The notes beneath the pieces are model-generated. The model was given only the letters and a program-made list of their open reading frames with translations. It was not told the origin of the DNA and did no database searches. From assembly GCA_963763365.1 (NCBI GenBank), contig CAVXOE010000014.1:248001-312000 (forward strand): a DNA stretch of 64,000 bases, in the 5' to 3' direction. The position numbers and the translations under genes were made by a program. The DNA comes from VAZQ01 sp963763365 (GTDB lineage: Bacteria; Pseudomonadota; Alphaproteobacteria; Rhizobiales; Xanthobacteraceae). Below, piece after piece: positions 58,209-64,000 of the stretch (within the stretch, counting starts at the first letter, position 1; each line of letters starts with the position of its first letter).

Positions 58209-59216
58209 TTATCCCAACGCCAGCACGCCGGCGTCGCCGTCCTCGGTGCCGAACGCTACCAGGTGGCCGCTGGCGCTCCAGGCGAGCGCCGTGACCGGCG
58301 CGTCCGCCGGTTTGCGCGCGAGGATTTCGGCACCGTCCTCGATGCGCACGATCAGCACGAGCCCATCGGCGCAGCCGATCGCCACGACCTCCTGCTTGGG
58401 ATGGCAGGCGACCACCTCGACCTGCGGCTCCATCGGCGCCAGGATGCGGGGCTGCTTGCCCATCGGGCCGTCCTTCGATTGGAACGGCCAGAGGATGAGC
58501 TGGTTCGACCCTGACGTCGCGAGCCACTTGCCGCCGACCGTCCAATCGAAGGAACGCACCCGCGCCGCGTAGCCCGACATGCGCATGTCCTTGCGGTCGG
58601 CGATCCGCCAGCCGTGCAGCATCGCCTCCTGCATGGTGGTCACCAGGAATTTTCCGTCCGGGCTCACCGACACGCCGAGATGCGAACCTTTCCATTCGAA
58701 CCGCTCGGGCGCGGTCTGTACGTTCGGAAACCACAGCGTCACGCCGTTGTAGTGCGCGATGGCGAGGCGAAACCCTTTGGGCGTGAAGGCGAGGCCGCCG
58801 GCAGTCGACGGCACATCCAAAGCGCGTTCATCGCCTTTGCCCGTGCGGGCAAAGACCTGCTTGCCCGCAGACCATGCCACCGCGCCGCCCGGCCCGGCGG
58901 CGACTTGATCGATCCAGCGATGCTTGGGGTCGGTTGCGACGACGCTGGTTTCGCCCTTCGCGTCCGTCGCCAGAACCTTGCCGTCATCACCGCCGGTGAT
59001 GACGCGATCTCCGTCCGAGGCAGTCGCCAGGATCGCGCCGGCGTGCACACCAACGCGCCGTTCCGCGCCGTCTTTACCGGCCAGCAACAAGCTCTCCTCG
59101 CCGAGCACGAAGACCGCGGTCTCGCCGAGGAAATGCGCGCCGACGACCGGCGCGCCCGCATTGATGTGGCGCGTGCGGTCAACGACGGAGGGAATGCTAT
59201 CGCGCGTATCGGTCAT
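58209..59216 (-). CDS. WD40-repeat protein
   Basis: A 335-residue cytoplasmic propeller. Blades are seen at GAILATASDGDRVITGGDDGKVLATD, GVSVSPDGKFLVTTMQEAMLHGWRI, VRSFDWTVGGKWLATSGSNQLILWPF and VTALAWSASGHLVAFGTEDGDAGVL. No signal peptide is present. In relatives such a gene often lies beside a COG0523 (CobW-like) GTPase gene, as here, which suggests a scaffold in metal handling, but there is no direct evidence. A short tandem repeat of about 17 bases lies near its stop (58154-58192). Confidence 0.78.
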   Translation of the reverse strand: MTDTRDSIPSVVDRTRHINAGAPVVGAHFLGETAVFVLGEESLLLAGKDGAERRVGVHAGAILATASDGDRVITGGDDGKVLATDAKGETSVVATDPKHRWIDQVAAGPGGAVAWSAGKQVFARTGKGDERALDVPSTAGGLAFTPKGFRLAIAHYNGVTLWFPNVQTAPERFEWKGSHLGVSVSPDGKFLVTTMQEAMLHGWRIADRKDMRMSGYAARVRSFDWTVGGKWLATSGSNQLILWPFQSKDGPMGKQPRILAPMEPQVEVVACHPKQEVVAIGCADGLVLIVRIEDGAEILARKPADAPVTALAWSASGHLVAFGTEDGDAGVLALG

Positions 59217-59221
59217 GGCGC

Positions 59222-59405
59222 TCCTGCGTCCTCATCCAGAGGAGGCGCGCGCCCGATCCCGCGTTTGCCCGGGATCGGGCACCTAATGATGCGCAAGTCG
59301 GGTAAACCCGACTTGCGTGCGCCGTCTCGAAGGATGGCCGCATGCACCGAACTTGCAGCCATGCTTCGAGACGCGTTGCTGCGCAACGCTCCTCAGCATG
59401 AGGCC
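59222..59405. repeat. GTCTCGAAGGATGG-type palindromic repeat
   Basis: CCTCATCCAGAGG at the left, GTCTCGAAGGATGG at about 59324, CATGCTTCGAGACG at about 59360 and CTCAGCATGAGG at the right. An inner inverted repeat (CCCGATCCCG and CGGGATCGGG; AAGTCGGGT and ACCCGACTT) is also present. Member of the same family as 39168-39275 and 61610-61726. Confidence 0.75.
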
Positions 59406-59421
59406 GGGCGAAGACGGTCGA

Positions 59422-60474
59422 TCAGGCGACACAAGATTCAAATCCCTGCCTGATCTTCTCCTCGGGCAGGTTGCGGCCGATGAAGACCGCGCGGCTGACG
59501 CGCTCTTCGCCCTTTTTCCAGGGGCGCTGGTGATCGCCGTCGAGGATCATGTGGACGCCCTGGAACACGAAGCGTTCGTCGTCGTCCTTGAACGACAGGA
59601 TGCCCTTGCAGCGCAGGATGTTGGGGCCTTCCTTCTGCACCAGGTCCTGCACCCAGGGAAAGAACTTGTCGGCATTGAGCGGCTTGTCGGTCTTGAGCGA
59701 GAGCGATTGCATCTCCTCGTCATGATAGTGCTTGAGGCCGCCGTTGCTGTGGGCGTGGCCATCATGATGATGGTGATCGTGGCCATGATCATGATCGTGT
59801 CCATGCCCGTGATCGTGGTGATGATGGCCGCCGTCGAGGAACTCCGGCTCGATCTCCAGAATGCGGTCGAGGTCGAAGGCGTTGCGCCCGAGTACCTCGT
59901 TGATCGGAATTTGCGCGCGTTCGGTCCGATGAACTCTGGCGTAGGGATTGATGCCGCGAATGCGGGCCTCGACCTCCTCCAACTCGCCAGGCTTCACGAG
60001 GTCGGTCTTGTTGAGCAGGATCACGTCGGCGAAGGCGATCTGGTTCTTGGCTTCCGGTGCGTCCTTGAGCCGGTCCAGCAGCCACTTCGCGTCCGCCACC
60101 GTCACCACGGCGTCGAGCTTGGTCTTGCGTCCGACGTTCTCGTCCATGAAGAAGGTCTGCGCCACCGGTGCGGGGTCGGCGAGCCCCGTGGTTTCCACGA
60201 TGATGGCGTCGAACTTGCCCTTGCGCCGCATCAGCCCGTCGATGATGCGCACGAGATCGCCGCGCACCGTGCAGCAGATACAACCGTTGTTCATCTCGAA
60301 CACTTCCTCGTCGGCGCCCACCACGAGGTCGTTGTCGATGCCGATCTCGCCGAACTCGTTGACGATGACGGCGAACTTCTGGCCGTGCGGCTCGGACAGT
60401 ATGCGGTTGAGCAGCGTGGTCTTGCCGGCGCCGAGATAGCCGGTCAGCACCGTGACGGGGATTTTTTCGGACAT
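59422..60474 (-). CDS. COG0523 (CobW-like) metal-chaperone GTPase
   Basis: A 350-residue GTPase of the CobW/ZNG family. The P-loop is VTVLTGYLGAGKTTLLNRIL at residues 7-26. The metal motif is NNGCICCTVRGDL at about 62-74 and the guanine motif LLNKTDL follows. A His-rich stretch of about 35 residues (GGHHHHDHGHGHDH...) at about 206-240 would bind zinc or nickel. The C-terminal CobW domain has FVFQGVHMILDGDHQRPW. With metal-transport genes nearby at 61735-64000, a zinc-delivery role is more likely than cobalamin synthesis, but no Zur box could be recognised. Confidence 0.9.
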   Translation of the reverse strand: MSEKIPVTVLTGYLGAGKTTLLNRILSEPHGQKFAVIVNEFGEIGIDNDLVVGADEEVFEMNNGCICCTVRGDLVRIIDGLMRRKGKFDAIIVETTGLADPAPVAQTFFMDENVGRKTKLDAVVTVADAKWLLDRLKDAPEAKNQIAFADVILLNKTDLVKPGELEEVEARIRGINPYARVHRTERAQIPINEVLGRNAFDLDRILEIEPEFLDGGHHHHDHGHGHDHDHGHDHHHHDGHAHSNGGLKHYHDEEMQSLSLKTDKPLNADKFFPWVQDLVQKEGPNILRCKGILSFKDDDERFVFQGVHMILDGDHQRPWKKGEERVSRAVFIGRNLPEEKIRQGFESCVA

Positions 60475-60636
60475 TCGGTAACTCCTTGCCGGGGCAACAT
60501 ATAAGAGCCGCGCGGCAAACTCCAACAGCCGGCCGCCCGTTGACGGCGGCGCCGCCGGGTGGGCGCACTGTACGAATTGCCACAATTGCGATGGCGCTAT
60601 AGCGCGAAATCAGAACATCAGCGAAAGGGACAGGTC

Positions 60637-61575
60637 ATGGGCGGCAAGAACCTGGGCTATGCGATCATCGTCGGCCTTCTGGGCCTTCTTGGCCTCACCA
60701 TCGTGTTCGGCAGCTGGTACACCATCGACCAGACCCAGCGCGGCGTGCTGCTGCGCAACGGCGCCTTCGTCGAGGTCGTGCAGCCCGGCCTGCACTTCAA
60801 ATGGCCGTGGATCGACAGCGTCGCCAAGATCGACATGCAGACCCACACCTTCGCCTGGAGCAAGATGGAGGCCTATTCGGCCGACCAGCAGCCGGCCAAC
60901 CTGAAGGTTTCGGTCACGCTGCACGTCGCAGGCGACAAGGTGCCTGAGATGTATTCGCGTTTCCGCGGCGACCAGCAGGCTGCCATCGACCGCACCATCG
61001 CGCCGCACCTCAATGAGAAGGTGAAGGTGGTGTTCGGCCAGTACACTGCCGCGCGCGCCATCAGCGCCCGCGGGCAGCTCAATGCCGACGCCGCGAAGGC
61101 CCTGACCGAGGTGATCGCCTACGATCCGGTCTTCTCCATCGAGAGCGTGCAGATCGAAGACATCGCCTTCTCGTCCGACTACATCAAGTCGGTCGAGCAG
61201 CGCATGCAAGCCGAGGTCGAAGTGCAGAGGCTGCAGCAAAACCTCGCGCGCGAAAAGGTGCAGGCCGAAATCGTCGTGACGCAGGCCAAGGCCAAGGCCG
61301 ACGCGGTGCGCGCCGACGCGCAAGCGCAGTCCGACGCCATTCGCTTTCGCGGCGACGCAGATGGCGCGGCGATCAAAGCGCGCGGTACCGGCGAGGCGTC
61401 CGCGATCCAGGCCAAGGGCGCGGCCGAGGCAACTGCGATCCGCGCCAAGGGCGACGCGCTCGGCCAGAATCCCGGGCTCATCCCGCTGATGCAGGCGGAG
61501 CGCTGGGACGGCAAGCTTCCGGTCACCATGGTGCCTGGTGGCGCCGTGCCGATGCTCAGCCTGCAGCAGCGGTAG
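60637..61575 (+). CDS. SPFH/band 7 (prohibitin-like) membrane protein
   Basis: A 312-residue protein with one N-terminal membrane helix (YAIIVGLLGLLGLTIVFGSWY), an SPFH domain (YTIDQTQRGVLLRNGAFVEVVQPGLHFKWPWIDSVAKI) and a C-terminal Ala-rich coiled coil (VQRLQQNLAREKVQAEIVVTQAKAKAD ... GEASAIQAKGAAEATAIRAKGDALG). Such proteins form ring or microdomain scaffolds and bind proteases, as HflC and QmcA do. The ATG at 60637 follows AAAGGGACAGG. It is divergent from the GTPase gene. Confidence 0.85.
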   Translation: MGGKNLGYAIIVGLLGLLGLTIVFGSWYTIDQTQRGVLLRNGAFVEVVQPGLHFKWPWIDSVAKIDMQTHTFAWSKMEAYSADQQPANLKVSVTLHVAGDKVPEMYSRFRGDQQAAIDRTIAPHLNEKVKVVFGQYTAARAISARGQLNADAAKALTEVIAYDPVFSIESVQIEDIAFSSDYIKSVEQRMQAEVEVQRLQQNLAREKVQAEIVVTQAKAKADAVRADAQAQSDAIRFRGDADGAAIKARGTGEASAIQAKGAAEATAIRAKGDALGQNPGLIPLMQAERWDGKLPVTMVPGGAVPMLSLQQR

Positions 61576-61609
61576 ACGCCACGCTTAAAGGAAGCGTCGG
61601 CAACTTGCA

Positions 61610-61726
61610 CCGCCTCATGCAGAGGAGCCGACCGAAGGTCGGCGTCTCGAAGCATGGCCGCGCGTTCGGTGCCTGCCGCCATCCTTCGAGACGGCGGCTT
61701 CGCCGCCTCCTCTGGATGAGGACCTA
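61610..61726. repeat. GTCTCGAAGGATGG-type palindromic repeat, inverted
   Basis: GTCTCGAAGCATGG at about 61642 and CCATCCTTCGAGACGGCGGC at about 61679 form long arms. CCTCATGCAGAGG and CCTCTGGATGAGG mark the ends. Third member of the family described at 39168-39275 and 59222-59405. It lies between the convergent SPFH and ZnuA-like genes. Confidence 0.75.
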
Positions 61727-61734
61727 GCCGGCAA

Positions 61735-62664
61735 TCAACTCATCAGCGCGCCGGCGAGCTGCTTCAGGTTGTGGCGGATCAGATCGATGTAGCTCGGCGC
61801 ATCGCCGTTCGGCTCGGTCAATGCGTCGGAATAGAGCGTGCCGCCGATCTTCGCGCCGGTCTCGGCTGAAATCTGCTTGAGCAGGCGCGGGTCGGTGACG
61901 TTCTCCAGAAAGACCGCCGCGGCCTTCTTGCCGCGGACCTGCCGGATGATCGCCGCCACGTCCTTGGCCGAGGCCTCCGCCTCGGTCGAGACGCCCTGTG
62001 GCGCCGTGAAGTCGATGCCGTAGGCGCTCTCGAAGTAGCCAAAGGAGTCGTGGCTGGTGATGACGGCGCGCCGGTCAGCGGGAATTTTCCCGATGATGTC
62101 TTTCACCTCGCGCTCCAGCGCATCGAGCTTCGCCAGATAGGCCGCTGCATTCGCGTCGTAGATATCCTTGCCGGCGGGATCGATTGCGATCAGCGCGTCA
62201 CGAATGTTGCCCACGTAGATTTTCGCATTGGCGACCGACTGCCAGGCGTGCGGGTCGATGCGGCCGTGGTCGTGGCGATGGCCGGGATCGTCGCCGCGCT
62301 CGCGCGGGGTGATCCCATTGGTCGCAACGATGATCGGCGCCTTGGTGCCGGACGCCTTGACCAGCCGGTCGAGCCAGCCCTCGAAGCCAAGCCCGTTGAC
62401 GAATACCGTCCTGGCGTCGGCGACCTTGCGCGCGTCGGCAGGCGAGGGGGCGTAGACGTGGGCATTGCCGTTGGGGCCGACCAGGGTCTGGACCTCGACC
62501 CGGTCGCCGCCGACGTTGCGCACGAAGTCTCCGAGGATCGAGAAGCTGGCGATGACCTTGATCTTGTCCTGGATCTTGTCTTGGATCTTGTCCTGGGCGC
62601 GCGCGGGGGTCGCAAGAAGCAGTGCGAATGCAAGCGCGGCTGCCGCCTGTCGTCTGCTCAGCAT
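61735..62664 (-). CDS. metal ABC transporter substrate-binding protein (ZnuA/TroA-like)
   Basis: A 309-residue cluster A-I periplasmic binding protein. The signal peptide is MLSRRQAAAALAFALLLATPARA. The metal ligands are probably His in NAHVYAPS, His in RIDPHAWQS, His in ITSHDSFGYF and an acidic residue near the C-terminus. A short His-rich loop (DDPGHRHDHGRIDPH) is typical of zinc binders but much shorter than in classical ZnuA. Three 12-bp direct repeats encode DKIQDKIQDKIK at the mature N-terminus. The start at 62664 or 62676 is equally possible. It follows the permease gene by 29 bases. Confidence 0.87.
   Translation of the reverse strand: MLSRRQAAAALAFALLLATPARAQDKIQDKIQDKIKVIASFSILGDFVRNVGGDRVEVQTLVGPNGNAHVYAPSPADARKVADARTVFVNGLGFEGWLDRLVKASGTKAPIIVATNGITPRERGDDPGHRHDHGRIDPHAWQSVANAKIYVGNIRDALIAIDPAGKDIYDANAAAYLAKLDALEREVKDIIGKIPADRRAVITSHDSFGYFESAYGIDFTAPQGVSTEAEASAKDVAAIIRQVRGKKAAAVFLENVTDPRLLKQISAETGAKIGGTLYSDALTEPNGDAPSYIDLIRHNLKQLAGALMS
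62561..62596 (-). repeat. 12-bp tandem repeat in the ZnuA-like gene
   Basis: Three copies of ATCTTGTCCTGG (one with a single change) encode DKIQ units just after the signal peptide. Copy number is likely to vary between strains. Confidence 0.8.
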
Positions 62665-62693
62665 CTTGCACTCCATGTGCCGCGCGGCCAGCC

Positions 62694-63560
62694 TCAAGCT
62701 TCCAGATGGCGGCCCGGAAAGGCCTGCCGCAGCAGCCCGCCGACTCGTCCGAACAGCAGCGATGTCACGTAGAGCGCGCCCGCCACCAGGATGACCGCGG
62801 GCCCCGATGCCACGCCGGAATGATAGGAGAGCAGCAGGCCGAAATAGCCGGCGACAACGCCGCTCGCCGTCGCGATCACGATCATCAAGCTCACGTCACG
62901 TGTCCAGAAGCGGGCGACCGCCGCCGGTAGCATCATGAGGCCGACCGCGAGCAGCGTGCCGAGCGCGTGAAATCCGCTCACCAGGTTGACCACCACCAGT
63001 GCGAGGAATGCGAGATGCGCCGGCCCGCCGGCCCGGCTGACCGAGCGCATGAATCCCGGATCGACGCACTCGATGACGAGCGGACGGTAGATGAGCGCCA
63101 GCATCAAGAGCGTGATCGTGGCATTGACGGCGATCAGCAGGAGCGTCTGATCGTCGAGCGCGAGTACGTTGCCGAACAGCACGTGCAGCAGGTCGATGTT
63201 GGTTCCCTTCAACGACACGATGGTGACGCCGAGCGCGAGCGAGAGCAGGTAGAAGGTGGCGAGCGCCGCGTCCTCCTTGAGTTCAGTCGTGCGCGCGACC
63301 AGCCCGGTGAGCAGCGCCACCACGAAGCCGGCGATCAGTCCGCCCGCCGTCATGGCGAACAGGTTGAGCCCAGACAGCAGGAACCCGATAGCGGCGCCCG
63401 GCAGGATGGCGTGCGCCATGGCGTCGCCCACGAGGCTCATGCGGCGCAGCATCAGGAAGACGCCGAGCGGTCCGGCGCCGAGCGCGAGCGCGAAGGTGCC
63501 GGCGAGCCCGCGGCGCATGAACTCGAACTCGGTGAACGGCGCGATCAGGAGGTCGTACAT
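62694..63560 (-). CDS. metal ABC transporter permease (ZnuB/MntB-like)
   Basis: A 288-residue permease with about eight membrane helices. Typical features are FMRRGLAGTFALALGAGPLGVFLMLRRMSLVGDAMAHAILPGAAIGFLL near the N-terminus and FHALGTLLAVGLMMLPAAVARFWT later, the EAA-type loop contact with the ATPase. It is the middle gene of ATPase-permease-binding protein, all on the reverse strand. The metal, zinc or manganese, follows from the binding protein and cannot be fixed from this sequence. Confidence 0.9.
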   Translation of the reverse strand: MYDLLIAPFTEFEFMRRGLAGTFALALGAGPLGVFLMLRRMSLVGDAMAHAILPGAAIGFLLSGLNLFAMTAGGLIAGFVVALLTGLVARTTELKEDAALATFYLLSLALGVTIVSLKGTNIDLLHVLFGNVLALDDQTLLLIAVNATITLLMLALIYRPLVIECVDPGFMRSVSRAGGPAHLAFLALVVVNLVSGFHALGTLLAVGLMMLPAAVARFWTRDVSLMIVIATASGVVAGYFGLLLSYHSGVASGPAVILVAGALYVTSLLFGRVGGLLRQAFPGRHLEA

Positions 63561-63585
63561 CTAAAGTGCAATCGTTCAACGGGCA

Positions 63586-63775
63586 CGGTGTAACCCTCTC
63601 CCCTTGCGGGGGAGGGTGCCGAGCATCGCAGGCAAGTTTACGCAGCCTGCGTAAACGGCTGCGCGCGAGGCGGGTGAGGGGTACCTGTTCCATTTTTTCG
63701 GTACCCCTCACCCGGCTCGGACGTCGCTTCGCTTGTCCTCGCCACCCTCTCCCGCAAGGGGAGAGGGTGAAAGAG
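63586..63775. repeat. palindromic element overlapping the ABC ATPase gene end
   Basis: CCCTCTCCCCTTGCGGGGGAGGG at the left and ACCCTCTCCCGCAAGGGGAGAGGG near the right are the outer arms. Inner arms are GGGTGAGGGGTACC (63670-63683) and GGTACCCCTCACCC (63701-63714), and TTTACGCAG/CTGCGTAAA lies near 63635-63653. The right half forms the end of the ATPase reading frame. Confidence 0.7.
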
Positions 63776-64000
63776 ACTGCCCGCCTGGCTCGGCGCACAG
63801 CGCGGCGCTATCGTCGAAGGCCTCGCACATGCGCCGCGCGGCGAGCAGATTTTCCGCCGTCAGAACCGTCGCGGTGCGGCCCCACGCCACCGGCTCGCGC
63901 GCGAGCAGCAGCGTCTCGGGGAAATTCGCCTTGACGAAATCGATGTCGTGCATCGCGGTCAGCACGGTGCGTTGTTCGCCATGCCACCGCCGCACCAGGT
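63708..64000 (-). CDS. metal ABC transporter ATP-binding protein, partial
   Basis: The C-terminal part of an ABC ATPase whose start is beyond the right edge. LVRRWHGEQRTVLTAMHDIDFVKANFPETLLLARE is the end of the nucleotide-binding domain with the switch His (MHDID). Then TATVLTAENLLAARRMCEAFDDSA is the usual C-terminal helix. After AALCAEPGG the sequence SLSPSPLAGEGGEDKRSDVRAG comes from the palindromic element, so about 22 residues of the C-terminus are repeat-derived. It is the first gene of the metal transporter operon. Confidence 0.82.
   Translation of the reverse strand, partial: LVRRWHGEQRTVLTAMHDIDFVKANFPETLLLAREPVAWGRTATVLTAENLLAARRMCEAFDDSAALCAEPGGQSLSPSPLAGEGGEDKRSDVRAG

Noticed and set aside
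60475..60636. Zur-type operator between the COG0523 GTPase and SPFH genes
   Set aside because: The AT-rich word near 60497 (CAACATATAAGAG) is not palindromic enough to resemble known alphaproteobacterial Zur boxes.

Overview
The window is GC-rich chromosomal DNA from an alphaproteobacterium, most likely Hyphomicrobiales (Bradyrhizobium/Rhodopseudomonas/Xanthobacteraceae neighbourhood). This rests on codon bias, the conserved polyprenyl synthase - DUF2007 - methyltransferase - S49 peptidase - glyQ - CDGSH - glyS order, speF-type leaders on ornithine decarboxylase genes, several Bug/TctC-type binding proteins, and intergenic palindromic repeats typical of these genomes. I saw no rRNA, tRNA, CRISPR array, prophage or intact insertion sequence.

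Layout. (1) 0.7-8.6 kb: aerobic benzoyl-CoA ('box') pathway with benzoate-CoA ligase, a frameshifted aldo/keto reductase, a BoxR/BzdR-type regulator, an alpha/beta hydrolase, boxC and boxB. boxA is absent. Both promoters carry TGCA motifs at the -10 region. (2) 8.7-9.9 kb: a decayed fusion of two substrate-binding-protein genes. (3) 10-16.5 kb: extradiol dioxygenase, class V aminotransferase, FAD/Fe-S oxidase and a MetE-like protein; a second MetE-like gene runs off the left edge. (4) 16.6-25.5 kb: HupE, VOC protein, RNase HII, GT39 membrane protein, cytochrome bd oxidase (cydAB), cupin + EamA pair, RidA and uracil-DNA glycosylase. (5) 25.5-29.3 kb: a broken giant secreted propeller/DUF11/Pro-Thr-rich protein. 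(6) 29.6-43.1 kb: core genes: ETF-ubiquinone oxidoreductase, TPR protein, ispE, polyprenyl diphosphate synthase, GT2, DUF2007, methyltransferase, S49 peptidase, glyQ, CDGSH protein and glyS. (7) 43.3-51.9 kb: M3 peptidase, Bug receptor, oxalate-decarboxylase-like bicupin, GlcG-like protein, one-haem protein, YVTN propeller and DHDPS-like aldolase. (8) 52-57.5 kb: polyamine locus with two long homologous leaders, each in front of an ornithine decarboxylase, flanking a GNAT and homospermidine synthase. (9) 57.6-64 kb: DUF2147, WD40 protein, COG0523 GTPase, SPFH protein and a metal ABC transporter (ZnuA/B/C-like), pointing to zinc or manganese handling.

Two themes cut across the window. First, single-base indels break several conserved genes (aldo/keto reductase, the giant protein, a small glyQ-linked gene, glyS, homospermidine synthase, DUF2147). 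glyS is essential, and most of the breaks are +1, so assembly or sequencing indels are the likeliest explanation; every 'broken' call should be read with that in mind. Second, palindromic repeats sit in most long gaps and in two cases enter coding sequence: one interrupts ispE, and one supplies the C-terminal tail of the metal-transporter ATPase.
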